Positions 17,375-26,032 of a DNA stretch of 64,000 bases are shown here, one piece after another. The DNA is from Christiangramia salexigens. GTDB taxonomy: Bacteria > Bacteroidota > Bacteroidia > Flavobacteriales > Flavobacteriaceae. The notes below the pieces were generated by a model. It saw only the letters and a program-made list of their open reading frames with translations, searched no databases and had not been told where the DNA came from. Every line of letters begins with the position of its first letter. Positions within the stretch are counted from its first letter, which is position 1. The stretch spans positions 204,001 to 268,000 of the forward strand of contig NZ_CP018153.1 of assembly GCF_001889005.1 (NCBI RefSeq), read 5' to 3'. The position numbers and the translations under genes were made by a program.

Positions 17375-18529
17375 ATGACTAAATCCAAAGGGATCAATAC
17401 CATTTGTACGCATACAGGAGAGCTAGAGGATAAAGAATACAAAGGCGCCATCTCGCCACTTTATATGTCAACCTCTTATGCTTTTGAAGATGTAGAGACT
17501 AAAAGATATCCAAGATATTTCAATACCCCCAATCAGGTAGCTCTTACCAAAAAAATGGCCGCTCTGGAACACGGTGAGGATGCTTTGATCTTTGGAAGTG
17601 GAATGGCCGCCGTAAGTACTGCCTTAATGGCTTTTTTAAAGGCCGGAGACCATGTCGTCTTTCAGGATTCCCTTTATGGAGGCACAAGTAATCTCGTGAC
17701 AGAGGAGTTTGATAAATTTGGTATTGAATACAGCTTTGCTGAAGATGCAAAACCCAACTCGCTTAAAAAGGAGATAAGAGACAATACCAAGGTCATCTAT
17801 ATTGAAACTCCATCGAATCCTTTACTTAAGATTACAGATATAAATGCAGTGGCGAAGATCGCCAGAGAGCATGGTCTTGTAAGCATGATAGATAATACAT
17901 TTGCTTCGCCGGTAAATCAGAATCCAATAGATTTTGGTATAGATGTCGTGATTCATTCAGCGACCAAATATATGGGTGGACATAGTGATATTCTTGCCGG
18001 AACTGTGATCTCAACAAAATCCAATATTGAGCGTATTTTCAATATGGCTAAAAATTTTGGAGGTAATCTTAGTGATTATACCGTATGGTTATTGGAGCGC
18101 AGTCTTAAGACCATGGGGTTACGGGTGAGAGCCCAGAATGATAATGCATTGAAACTGGCTGAATTTCTTAACGGACTTGATGCAGTATCCAAGGTTTATT
18201 ATCCCGGATTAAAAGATCATCCCGATCATGAACTTGCCAAACAGCAAATGAAAGGTTTTGGGGGAATGCTTTCTTTTGAATTGAAAGAAAGTCTCAATGC
18301 TTCCGACTTTATGAAAGCTTTGGAGTTAATAAAGCCTTCAATGAGCCTGGCTGGTGTGGAAAGCACAATTCTACTCCCTTCAGAGACCTCTCATGGTTTA
18401 TTAAGTCCGGACGAAAGGGAAAAGCAAGGCATTAAGGATAATTTGATGAGGTTTTCGGTAGGTATTGAAGAAACTGAAGACTTGATGGATGATATTTCAC
18501 AAGCACTCCAAAAATTATTGAAGAAATAG
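17375..18529 (+). CDS. Trans-sulfuration PLP enzyme (cystathionine gamma-synthase/lyase family)
   Basis: PLP-dependent Cys/Met metabolism enzyme, 384 residues. The PLP lysine is Lys198 in SATKYMGGHSD; other family marks are YPRYFNTPN (phosphate-binding Tyr/Arg), GSGMAAVSTAL, and ETPSNPLLKITD. Gamma-synthase, gamma-lyase, beta-lyase and methionine gamma-lyase are too alike to separate by eye. The next gene, bshB1, uses a cysteine-consuming pathway, which would suit a cysteine-forming gamma-lyase. The 180-bp upstream region shows no riboswitch I can recognise. Confidence 0.88.
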   Translation: MTKSKGINTICTHTGELEDKEYKGAISPLYMSTSYAFEDVETKRYPRYFNTPNQVALTKKMAALEHGEDALIFGSGMAAVSTALMAFLKAGDHVVFQDSLYGGTSNLVTEEFDKFGIEYSFAEDAKPNSLKKEIRDNTKVIYIETPSNPLLKITDINAVAKIAREHGLVSMIDNTFASPVNQNPIDFGIDVVIHSATKYMGGHSDILAGTVISTKSNIERIFNMAKNFGGNLSDYTVWLLERSLKTMGLRVRAQNDNALKLAEFLNGLDAVSKVYYPGLKDHPDHELAKQQMKGFGGMLSFELKESLNASDFMKALELIKPSMSLAGVESTILLPSETSHGLLSPDEREKQGIKDNLMRFSVGIEETEDLMDDISQALQKLLKK

Positions 18530-18540
18530 AATTGAACAAT

Positions 18541-19257
18541 ATGAAATTAGATATACTCGCAATTGGTTCCCATCCAGATGATGTGGAGTTAAGTTGCGCA
18601 GGCACTATAGCGAAAGAAATTCACAGAGGTAAAAAAGTTGGAATTTTAGACCTTACCCGGGGAGAGCTGGGAACCAGAGGCTCTGCTGAAATTAGAGATA
18701 AGGAAGCTAAAGCCGCTGCAAATATTCTCGGGGTAGAAGTAAGGCATAATCTTGGTTTTAGTGATGGGTTCTTTCAAAACGATAAAGCACATAAACTTGA
18801 GGTGATCAAGATGCTTAGAAAATACAAGCCTGAGATCGTCTTGTGTAACGCGATAGACGACAGGCATATAGATCATGGAAGAGGCTCAAATCTGGTAAGT
18901 GATGCTTGTTTTTTAAGCGGATTAAGAAGAATTGAAACGAGTTACGAAGGTGAAGAACAGGAGGCCTGGAGGCCTAAACAGGTTTACCATTATATACAAT
19001 GGAAAAATCTTAAACCGGATTTTGTTGTAGATGTTTCGGGTTTTATGGATAAAAAAATTGAAGCGGTTCTGGCTTACAAATCACAGTTCTTTAATGAGAA
19101 TAGTGATGAGCCTCAAACCCCAATTTCCAGTAGTAACTTCCTGGATAGCATTGATTACCGTGCACGGGATCTGGGCAGACTTATTAATACAGACCATGCT
19201 GAAGGCTTTAATGTGGAAAGACTTGTTGCAGTAGATTCTATATTTGACCTGATTTAA
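18541..19257 (+). CDS. bshB1: Bacillithiol biosynthesis deacetylase BshB1
   Basis: Zinc deacetylase of the PIG-L/LmbE family that removes acetyl from GlcNAc-malate, the second step in making the thiol bacillithiol. The zinc motif is SHPDDVEL with HPDD at 11-14, followed by TRGELGTRGS and RHIDHGRG, both typical of BshB1. The start is the ATG at 18541 (MKLDILAIGSH); an in-frame TTG three codons upstream is less likely. It begins 11 bp after the trans-sulfuration gene and is probably in the same operon. A tRNA-His gene follows. Confidence 0.92.
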   Translation: MKLDILAIGSHPDDVELSCAGTIAKEIHRGKKVGILDLTRGELGTRGSAEIRDKEAKAAANILGVEVRHNLGFSDGFFQNDKAHKLEVIKMLRKYKPEIVLCNAIDDRHIDHGRGSNLVSDACFLSGLRRIETSYEGEEQEAWRPKQVYHYIQWKNLKPDFVVDVSGFMDKKIEAVLAYKSQFFNENSDEPQTPISSSNFLDSIDYRARDLGRLINTDHAEGFNVERLVAVDSIFDLI

Positions 19258-19271
19258 TTGGAAATTTTTCT

Positions 19272-19301
19272 TTGCGAAATTGATCAAATAACTTACATTT
19301 G
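19272..19301 (+). promoter_or_regulatory. Promoter of tRNA-His
   Basis: TTG at 19272-19274, a 19-nt spacer and TACATTTG at 19294-19301 match the flavobacterial consensus, 17 nt before the tRNA. Confidence 0.65.
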
Positions 19302-19318
19302 CAACCGCTAATCAAATG

Positions 19319-19392
19319 GTGGTTGTAGCTCAGCTGGTTAGAGCGCCGGATTGTGGTTCCGGAGGTCGCCGGTTCGAAACCGGTCTTCCACC
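19319..19392 (+). tRNA. tRNA-His (GTG anticodon)
   Basis: Full cloverleaf: D stem GCTC/GAGC, anticodon stem CCGGA/TCCGG around TTGTGGT (anticodon GTG), T arm GCCGG-TTCGAAA-CCGGT. A G at 19318 can serve as the extra G-1 pairing with C73, the histidine identity element. No CCA is encoded. The acceptor stem GTGGTTG/CTTCCAC contains two adjacent U-U mismatches at positions 5-68 and 6-67, which is unusual. Confidence 0.95.
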
Positions 19393-19397
19393 CTTAC

Positions 19398-19428
19398 AAA
19401 GCTTCTCAGTAAAATGGGAAGCTTTTTT
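19398..19428 (+). terminator. Terminator after tRNA-His
   Basis: AAAGCTTC (19398-19405) pairs with GAAGCTTT (19418-19425), followed by a T run, five bases after the tRNA. Confidence 0.8.
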
Positions 19429-19489
19429 TGTGGAATAAATTCAACTTTTCCATCATCAAGCTCTATTTTTACAAAAACCTTTCTGCACC

Positions 19490-20263
19490 ATGAATACCAG
19501 AGAAGATCAACTAAAAGCTTTTGACAGATTATTGACCATTATGGACGAGCTCCGGGAGAAATGTCCGTGGGATCGTAAGCAAACTATGGAGTCGCTTAGA
19601 CACCTAACCATAGAGGAGACCTATGAGCTTGGTGACGCAATTCTGGATAAAGATATGGATGAGATTCGTAAGGAGCTGGGAGATGTATTATTGCACCTTG
19701 TATTTTATTCTAAGATTGGTAGTGAAACCAACGATTTTGATATTGCCGATGTGGCAAACGGGATCTGCGATAAGTTGATAGACCGGCATCCTCATATTTA
19801 TGGAGATGTTGAGGTTGAGAACGAAGAAGATGTAAAAAAGAACTGGGAGAATTTAAAGTTAAAGGAAGGCAAGAAAAGCGTTCTTGAGGGTGTTCCTGGA
19901 TCCCTTCCTGCAATGGTTAAAGCCAACAGAATACAGGATAAAGTTGCAGGTGTTGGTTTTGATTGGGAAGAACCTCAGCAGGTCTTCGAGAAACTTCAGG
20001 AGGAACTGGGAGAGCTTCAGCATGAAGTAGACTCAGATAATAAAGATGAGATTGAGGCAGAGTTTGGGGATGTTCTGTTTTCCATGATCAATTATGCGAG
20101 ATTCCTTAATGTAAATCCCGAGAATGCGCTTGAGAGAACTAATAAGAAGTTTATTAAGCGTTTTCAGTATCTGGAAAGCAAAGCAAAAGAAAATAAGAAA
20201 GCGCTAAAAGATATGAGTCTGGAAGAAATGGACGTTTTCTGGAATGAGGCTAAAAAGGTCTGA
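19490..20263 (+). CDS. mazG: Nucleoside triphosphate pyrophosphohydrolase MazG
   Basis: House-cleaning enzyme that hydrolyses (d)NTPs to monophosphates plus pyrophosphate. The 257-residue protein has two tandem MazG domains: the first with CPWDRKQTMESLRHLTIEET and ELGDVLLHLVFYSKI, the second with EELGELQHEV and EAEFGDVLFSMINYAR, each showing the EExxE plus ExxD magnesium residues. The linker VPGSLPAMVKANRIQDKVAGVGFDW (seen in shorter pieces) is standard for E. coli-type MazG. It converges with the methyltransferase gene, whose stop lies next to its own. Confidence 0.95.
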   Translation: MNTREDQLKAFDRLLTIMDELREKCPWDRKQTMESLRHLTIEETYELGDAILDKDMDEIRKELGDVLLHLVFYSKIGSETNDFDIADVANGICDKLIDRHPHIYGDVEVENEEDVKKNWENLKLKEGKKSVLEGVPGSLPAMVKANRIQDKVAGVGFDWEEPQQVFEKLQEELGELQHEVDSDNKDEIEAEFGDVLFSMINYARFLNVNPENALERTNKKFIKRFQYLESKAKENKKALKDMSLEEMDVFWNEAKKV

Positions 20264-20890
20264 TCACCTTGTAAATACCATGTAATCCCGGCATATTTCA
20301 ATAGACGTGAAATTCAGCATCTTTTGGATCCATTGAAGACTTTCTTTGGAATAGAAAAAAACATGGGTTTTATCATTCTTATAATGCCAGCTCCCAAAAT
20401 CGAGGTTTGGTCTCCAAAGCTGCGTTTTACAATAGAGTTTTCCTCCCGGCCTCAAAAGTTCATTCAATAACTGAAATTCACGAAATGGCTCATGAAAATG
20501 TTCCATAACCTCGCAGCAAATGATGATCTCATAATCCTTATCAAGTAACTTTACATTGGGTCTGAAAAACGGATCGTAAAGCTCTATGTGATAACCGTAT
20601 TTACCTAACTCAGATGCAATGACCGGTCCTGTTCCGCAACCAAAATCAAGTCCGTTAGCATCCATAGAATGATCCTTTTTTATTCTCTCAATAATTGGGT
20701 TTACGAAATTAATATAGCCCTCATCATTGATGTCATTATTATGCAGCTGATAGCGGAATTTCTCAGCCTGATGGCTGAGGTAAAATTCTTTGGAAAGTAA
20801 AATAGCCTTGCAATTCAAGCAATGCACAAATCCCCGCTCTCCATTGTGATGGAAATGCTTGGTGGCGCCATTGCATAAACTGCAAAGCAT
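20264..20890 (-). CDS. Class I SAM-dependent methyltransferase with N-terminal zinc ribbon
   Basis: A 208-residue protein. An N-terminal zinc-ribbon is formed by Cys3/Cys6 and Cys24/Cys27 (CSLC, CLNC); the SAM-binding motif I is LDFGCGTGPV near 91-100, and motif post-I ends in IELYDPFF, followed by EVMEHFHEP. This arrangement resembles methyltransferases of small molecules or sugars; the C-terminal part lacks a clear substrate domain. The target is unknown. It lies between convergent mazG and the DUF349 gene, 10 bp downstream of the latter, so the two may be one transcript. Confidence 0.82.
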   Translation of the reverse strand: MLCSLCNGATKHFHHNGERGFVHCLNCKAILLSKEFYLSHQAEKFRYQLHNNDINDEGYINFVNPIIERIKKDHSMDANGLDFGCGTGPVIASELGKYGYHIELYDPFFRPNVKLLDKDYEIIICCEVMEHFHEPFREFQLLNELLRPGGKLYCKTQLWRPNLDFGSWHYKNDKTHVFFYSKESLQWIQKMLNFTSIEICRDYMVFTR

Positions 20891-20900
20891 GACTTAAATT

Positions 20901-23204
20901 TTAATAAAGGGTTTTGATCTTTCTGAGCTTTTCTTCCCAGACTTCAAGATCTGCTTTATGGTTTTCTATATTTTTATGAACTTCCTGAACCAATGGATTA
21001 TCATCATTAACATTGGAGAAGAACTGTAGATTGTTTTCCAGTTGTCTTATTTCAGATTTAGTTTCCTCTATCTTTTTACTCAGGAAGAAATGTTCATTTC
21101 TTATTCTTTTTTCATCATCTGCATCATCCAGGGCCTGAACCTTATTTTCGTATTTCATCATTTCGGCCTTGGTGTTATCAATATCCATTTTTTTGAATAG
21201 CTGATCCAGGGCTTTATTGAATTTTCCTTCTATAAAGCGTTTGTTATAAGGTACTCTGCCAATCTCCTTCCAAGCATTGATCAATTCCTTGATCTTAGCA
21301 AGGTCTTCTTTCTTTTCGCCTGAAAGTTCAAGGTTTTTAACCTTATCTAACACCTCTTTTTTCTTATCAAATGCTTCTACTTCTTCTTTATTCTCTTCGT
21401 TACGCTGCGCATGAAGGCGGTCAAAATATTCATTACAGGCCTTCTTGAACTGTTTCCACACTTTGTCACTATCCTTTCTAGGAACATGACCAATCTTCTT
21501 CCAGTCAGACTGGATCTTTTTCATAAGTGGCGTAACTGTTTTAAAGTCATCGCTATCCTTATTATCCTCAGCAATTTGAATTAGTTCCTTTTTCTTTTCA
21601 AGGTTTTCATATTGTTGCTTTTTCAGGTCTTTATAGTAAGAGTTTTTCTTGCGGTTAAATTGACGAACACTTTCTTTGAAGGTATTCCAGGTTTCCTGAT
21701 TCTTATTTCTTGGTACTTTTCCTGCCTTAAAGAATTCATCTCTAAGCGCTTCAATTTCTTTGATCTTTTGCTGCCATTTGTTGTGGCTGTCATAATCCTG
21801 CTGAGCGATCTCCTTTATTTTCTCGATAATCTCCTGCTTGGTTTCCCAGTTCTTTTCATGTTGCTCATCCAGCTGACTAAAATAATCCTGTCTTTTATCG
21901 TGGATCTTTTTCGTGGCAGCGCTGAATCTTTCCCAAATGTCATCGCGATATTCTTTTGCTACCGGGCCAAGTTCCTCTTTCCACATTTTATGGAGCATCT
22001 GTAATTCCCTGAATGCTCTATTCACATCTTTTTCCTCAGCCAGTTCTTCTGCGCGATCTATAACCTTAAGTTTTTGCTCGAGGTTATGTTTAAAATCCAT
22101 ATCCCTGAACTCGCGGTTAAGGTGAAGAAAATCATAAAAATTCTCAACATGGTGATGATACGTGTTCCAGACATTGTTATATCTGTCACGCGGGATAGGG
22201 CCTGCAGTCCGCCATTTGTCCTGGATTTCTTTGAAGTGGTTATAAGTGGTATTGATGTTCTCTTCTACATCAAGAAGCCCTTTTAATTCCTCGATAAGAT
22301 CAAGACGTTTATTAAGGTTCTCGTTAAGATCCTTTTTTAACCTCTTATAATAGTTGTTACGTTGCTCTTTATAATCAAAATAAGCATCGTTAAAACGCTT
22401 CTTTAGCGGAGTAGAGTAGTGGAAGTCTATTATGTTCCCGCCTTCTGCAAGAAAGTCCTCCTTTTTCTCTTCCATCTCCTCGTCGAACTTTGCATTGAAT
22501 TCTGCGCGAATTTCTGCAACGTGTTCCTTAATGGCCTGGACCTTTTCATTTTTAAGAAGCTTTTCCAGTTCCTCTGTAAGAGCTTCTTTGCTCATAGAGT
22601 GGTAATCCTTCTTCTCTATATCGTGACGTTCACTGGCGCTTTCATCTTCACTGTCTTCTGCAACTGCAGAGTCCATATCTTCTTCATGACTACCGGAAGA
22701 CTTTAGGTTTTCACCAACCACAGCATCTCCTATTTCACTATCCAGATCTTCATTGCTGTTGCCAGCGCTCTGAGGTTTGTTTCTCACCTCCGATTCTGAA
22801 ACCATCGCATCTTCATGATCTGTAGAATCTGATATTTTTTCCTTTTTCTTTTTTGGTTTATCCTGTTTTTCTGAAGCTACTTCAGGTTCTTTGAAAAAAG
22901 GATTTTCAGCAACTTCATCCTCAATATCATTATATGGATCTTCTTCAGGGTTTTCCTTTTCCCTGTTTATTTGTTCGGAAGTTGCCTTACCAGATGCAGA
23001 CTCATTGAGCATTGCATCCTCGTAATCTGTATCTTCTTTATGTTGGTCTGATGAATCCTCTGTATTTACATCTTCTGAATCCTCAACAGGTTCTGCCTCC
23101 ATTTTTGCTTTGCTTTCTACTCCGGAATCTTTTTGAGATTCCTTGTTTTTTAGTTCTTCTTCAGAAAGCTCTAATTTCTTCTTATCATTTTCTTGTTGAG
23201 ACAT
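20901..23204 (-). CDS. DUF349 domain-containing coiled-coil protein
   Basis: Large cytoplasmic protein of 767 residues. Residues 1 to about 200 are acidic and probably disordered, with repeated short units such as DYEDAMLNES and DHEDAMVSES. From about 220 to the end there are repeated DUF349 helical units, each with a pattern like W-R-x-x-G-x-[IV]-P-R-x-x-x-x-x-x-W-x-x-[FY] (for example KWRTAGPIPRDRYNNVW and DWKKIGHVPRKDSDKVWKQF), then a coiled coil. The start is the ATG at 23204 (MSQQEND); a TTG three codons earlier is less likely. Function not established for this family member. Confidence 0.85.
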   Translation of the reverse strand: MSQQENDKKKLELSEEELKNKESQKDSGVESKAKMEAEPVEDSEDVNTEDSSDQHKEDTDYEDAMLNESASGKATSEQINREKENPEEDPYNDIEDEVAENPFFKEPEVASEKQDKPKKKKEKISDSTDHEDAMVSESEVRNKPQSAGNSNEDLDSEIGDAVVGENLKSSGSHEEDMDSAVAEDSEDESASERHDIEKKDYHSMSKEALTEELEKLLKNEKVQAIKEHVAEIRAEFNAKFDEEMEEKKEDFLAEGGNIIDFHYSTPLKKRFNDAYFDYKEQRNNYYKRLKKDLNENLNKRLDLIEELKGLLDVEENINTTYNHFKEIQDKWRTAGPIPRDRYNNVWNTYHHHVENFYDFLHLNREFRDMDFKHNLEQKLKVIDRAEELAEEKDVNRAFRELQMLHKMWKEELGPVAKEYRDDIWERFSAATKKIHDKRQDYFSQLDEQHEKNWETKQEIIEKIKEIAQQDYDSHNKWQQKIKEIEALRDEFFKAGKVPRNKNQETWNTFKESVRQFNRKKNSYYKDLKKQQYENLEKKKELIQIAEDNKDSDDFKTVTPLMKKIQSDWKKIGHVPRKDSDKVWKQFKKACNEYFDRLHAQRNEENKEEVEAFDKKKEVLDKVKNLELSGEKKEDLAKIKELINAWKEIGRVPYNKRFIEGKFNKALDQLFKKMDIDNTKAEMMKYENKVQALDDADDEKRIRNEHFFLSKKIEETKSEIRQLENNLQFFSNVNDDNPLVQEVHKNIENHKADLEVWEEKLRKIKTLY

Positions 23205-23323
23205 ATCTTTCAATGTTAGGGTTCTTCAATAATCAATTAAAGCTGAAAGATAACAACTCCCCTAAAATTGGACAAGTGATTGGATTTATTTGTGGCTTTA
23301 ACTCAGGGATTTATTAAGGCGGT

Positions 23324-24055
23324 TCAGGAATTCCAAATCTCCCAGGCTTTTTCAGCCTGAAGCTCGAGCATCCTGTAACCATTAAGGCTTGCAGCACCTT
23401 TTTCTTTTGCTAAGCTCATCAATTTTGTTTCTGATGGATTATAGATCAAGTCGAAAATTAGGTGATTTTCCGTAATTAGATCTATAGGGATCGAAGGATG
23501 TTCATCCGTATTCGGGAAAGTGCCCAACGGAGTACAATTGATAAGAAGTAGATGTTGCTGAAGAATTTCCTCGTTGAGGCTGGAATAGGAGATCTGATCC
23601 TCCCCGGGATTTCTGGAAACAAATTGATAATCTATTCCAAGAAGATCCAGGGAATAAGCAATAGCTTTAGATGCACCTCCGGTACCAAGGATAAGTGCCT
23701 GTTTATGCTTAGGAAGTAAATGAGGTTTAATAGCTTCCATAAAACCCCAATAATCGGTATTGTAACCTGTTAAACTGCCATCTTTTTCAATCTTTATAGT
23801 ATTCACGGCTTTGATGGCTTCTGCATGTTCATCCAGATCATCCAAATAGGGAATTATGGCTTCCTTGTACGGGATAGTCACATTTAACCCGTTTATTTGC
23901 GGAGTGTTTTTTAAGATATTCGCAAATTCAGCAATATCCGGGATATCGAAATTCTGGTAGATAGCGTCTATAGATTCATTATTAAACTTTTCAGAAAAAT
24001 ATTTTCTTGAAAATGAATAATCTATACTTTTTCCAAGTAATCCAAACCTTCTCAT
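23324..24055 (-). CDS. aroE: Shikimate dehydrogenase (NADP+)
   Basis: Reduces 3-dehydroshikimate to shikimate in aromatic amino acid synthesis. The 243 residues show shikimate-binding SIDYSFSRKYF near 10-20, the catalytic Lys64 in NVTIPYKE, GYNTDYWGF with Asp101, and the NADP loop LILGTGGASKA at 121-131. It is a little shorter than the usual 270 residues, typical of Bacteroidetes forms. Its ATG overlaps the stop of the upstream DUF368 gene by four bases, showing translational coupling; it is last in a DUF368-DUF368-aroE operon. Confidence 0.93.
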   Translation of the reverse strand: MRRFGLLGKSIDYSFSRKYFSEKFNNESIDAIYQNFDIPDIAEFANILKNTPQINGLNVTIPYKEAIIPYLDDLDEHAEAIKAVNTIKIEKDGSLTGYNTDYWGFMEAIKPHLLPKHKQALILGTGGASKAIAYSLDLLGIDYQFVSRNPGEDQISYSSLNEEILQQHLLLINCTPLGTFPNTDEHPSIPIDLITENHLIFDLIYNPSETKLMSLAKEKGAASLNGYRMLELQAEKAWEIWNS

Positions 24056-25068
24056 TTAGCTCCGTTTTTGTTTTCGTACCACGCCAGACCAAGAACGATG
24101 AAAATGCCGATAAATATAAAGAACAATGCCAACCAGGTTTCGGAAGTATCGAATTGCGGCCAATACCTGTCGTAGTTATCGATGATCTTGTTGCCTTCCT
24201 GGTCAATTAGAGTTTCTCCCGCCGCGTTGGTTTTAAAGATCTTCACCTTCCATGGCCAGACTACACCAAGTGAACCGGTTATGAAACCAATTATCGCTGC
24301 AAAGGTCTCTTTCTTATGTCTTTTCAATACATAACCCAGTAAATGAGAAAGGGATACAAGGCCAGCTACAGAACCTGCAGCAAATACGATCAAAACCTTA
24401 AGCATTCTAATCCTTTCAGGATTTGAAGTGAAACTAAAATCCCAAAGCAAAATATCTGCAATGGTATCATAAAGGGCATTTACAGAATCTACGAGTAATA
24501 ATACATAATTACCCAGAAGTATAAGAATGAAAGAGCCGGAGAGACCCGGAAGTGTCATTCCTGAAACACTGATCATTCCGCAGAAAAATACAAACCAAAG
24601 ATTATCATTTTGTCTGGCAGGTTCCAGAAAGCTTATGGCAATTCCTCCAATTATACCAAGCATGGCAAAAATGAGGGAGTTGCGATCCCATTCGTCAAAA
24701 TCCTTGCTTATATAGTAGATCGATCCTATAATCATTCCGAAAAAGGAGGACCAAACAAATAGCTCGTAATGAATAATTAGGTAGTCCAGTATCTTTGAGA
24801 TGCTAAAATAGCTAATGAGCATTCCCAGGATAAGTAATCCAAGGAACTTACCATTCACGTACTGGTAAAGACTTTTAAACCTACCCGAAATTAGCAGTTT
24901 AAACGCCTTTAAATTTATCTTTTGAAGTGAGTATATGAACTCTTCATAAAAACCGGCAACAAAGGCAACAACGCCTCCCGATACCCCGGGTACTTTATTT
25001 GCAGCACCCATGGCAAGACCTTTAAGGATAAGGAGAATTTTATCTGTTAAAGTCCTAGTTTGCTGCAT
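24052..25068 (-). CDS. DUF368 family membrane protein (PopT-like), copy 2
   Basis: Polytopic inner-membrane protein of 338 residues with about 8-10 helices. Two internally repeated DUF368 motifs are visible: PGVSGGVVAFVAGFYEE near 23-39 and LPGLSGSFILILLG in the middle. DUF368 proteins include the PopT undecaprenyl-phosphate translocases (established knowledge for characterised members), which return the lipid carrier to the cytoplasmic face. It overlaps its paralogue upstream by 14 bases and aroE downstream by four. It differs from copy 1 by a longer C-terminal loop before the last helix. Confidence 0.87.
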   Translation of the reverse strand: MQQTRTLTDKILLILKGLAMGAANKVPGVSGGVVAFVAGFYEEFIYSLQKINLKAFKLLISGRFKSLYQYVNGKFLGLLILGMLISYFSISKILDYLIIHYELFVWSSFFGMIIGSIYYISKDFDEWDRNSLIFAMLGIIGGIAISFLEPARQNDNLWFVFFCGMISVSGMTLPGLSGSFILILLGNYVLLLVDSVNALYDTIADILLWDFSFTSNPERIRMLKVLIVFAAGSVAGLVSLSHLLGYVLKRHKKETFAAIIGFITGSLGVVWPWKVKIFKTNAAGETLIDQEGNKIIDNYDRYWPQFDTSETWLALFFIFIGIFIVLGLAWYENKNGAK

Positions 25069-25993
25069 TGGCAGATTCAGAATTTGGAGTGGCTACTAAT
25101 TCCAGTATAACGATTAAAAAGAAACCTGTAAGCATCAATAGGATTGCCCACATGGTTTGCGGATCTCCCTGGAAATTCCATGGGAAAACAGAGGCTTCTT
25201 CAAGAACAACCTCTTTTTTACCATACATGGCCGTTTTTAATACCTCTTTCCAGGGCCAGATCTTATTTAAAGAGCCGGTAATAAAACCGGTTAAAACCGC
25301 AAGGGTTAAATTGCTGTAATTATTGAACAACCATTTAAGGATTCGTGAAAAAGTAAGTAATCCAAATATAGCACCGACACCTACCACTGCAAGGGTTTTA
25401 AAATCGAAATTATGAGCAGCTTCTGTTACAGATTTATATGCGCCTAAAAGCACAAGTATAAATGCACCTGAGATCCCGGGTAATATCATTGCGCACACCG
25501 CCAGAGCGCCAGCAAAGAATAAAAAGAAATAACTTGAATTTGCAGACAGGGGAGGGAGGCTAACTATATAGAATGCTACAGCTGCTCCCAGAATAAGCGC
25601 GATGACCAGTTTTAGGTTCCATTTTGGTATCTGTTTGGCTACAAACCAGATGCTGGCTACTACAAGTCCAAAAAAGAATGACCAGATCAGTACAGGGTAG
25701 TTGTCCAAAAGATAATTGGCAAGCCTCATCAAGCTAAAAAGGCTGATCAGGATACCGCAAAAAAGTGCAAGGAGAAAGTTTCCATTTAGCTCCTTCCACA
25801 TACTGGAAAAACCTTCCTTTTTCCAGGTTGTTATTAGGGAAGGGTTAATCCCGCTAATGGTAGTGATTAGTTCTTCGTAAATTCCCGAGATAAAGGCTAT
25901 AGTCCCTCCGGAAACACCGGGAACAACATCGGCTGCTCCCATTGCCATTCCTTTAAAGCTGACCTTCAGGTAATCTAAAAAGCTTCTTTGCAT
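25055..25993 (-). CDS. DUF368 family membrane protein (PopT-like), copy 1
   Basis: Paralogue of the adjacent gene, 312 residues, with the same motif pair, PGVSGGTIAFISGIYEE near 25-41 and LPGISGAFILVLLG in the middle, and about 8-10 transmembrane helices. Likely role by family: undecaprenyl-phosphate translocation. It is the first gene of the operon; a TACCTTTG element (26023-26016, minus strand) lies shortly before its ATG, although no TTG is found at the right distance. Whether the two copies form a heterodimer or have different conditions of use is unknown. Confidence 0.87.
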   Translation of the reverse strand: MQRSFLDYLKVSFKGMAMGAADVVPGVSGGTIAFISGIYEELITTISGINPSLITTWKKEGFSSMWKELNGNFLLALFCGILISLFSLMRLANYLLDNYPVLIWSFFFGLVVASIWFVAKQIPKWNLKLVIALILGAAVAFYIVSLPPLSANSSYFFLFFAGALAVCAMILPGISGAFILVLLGAYKSVTEAAHNFDFKTLAVVGVGAIFGLLTFSRILKWLFNNYSNLTLAVLTGFITGSLNKIWPWKEVLKTAMYGKKEVVLEEASVFPWNFQGDPQTMWAILLMLTGFFLIVILELVATPNSESANAAN

Positions 25994-26032
25994 CTTCTTT
26001 TTTAATGATTTTGCCCAAAGGTAGCAAAATTA

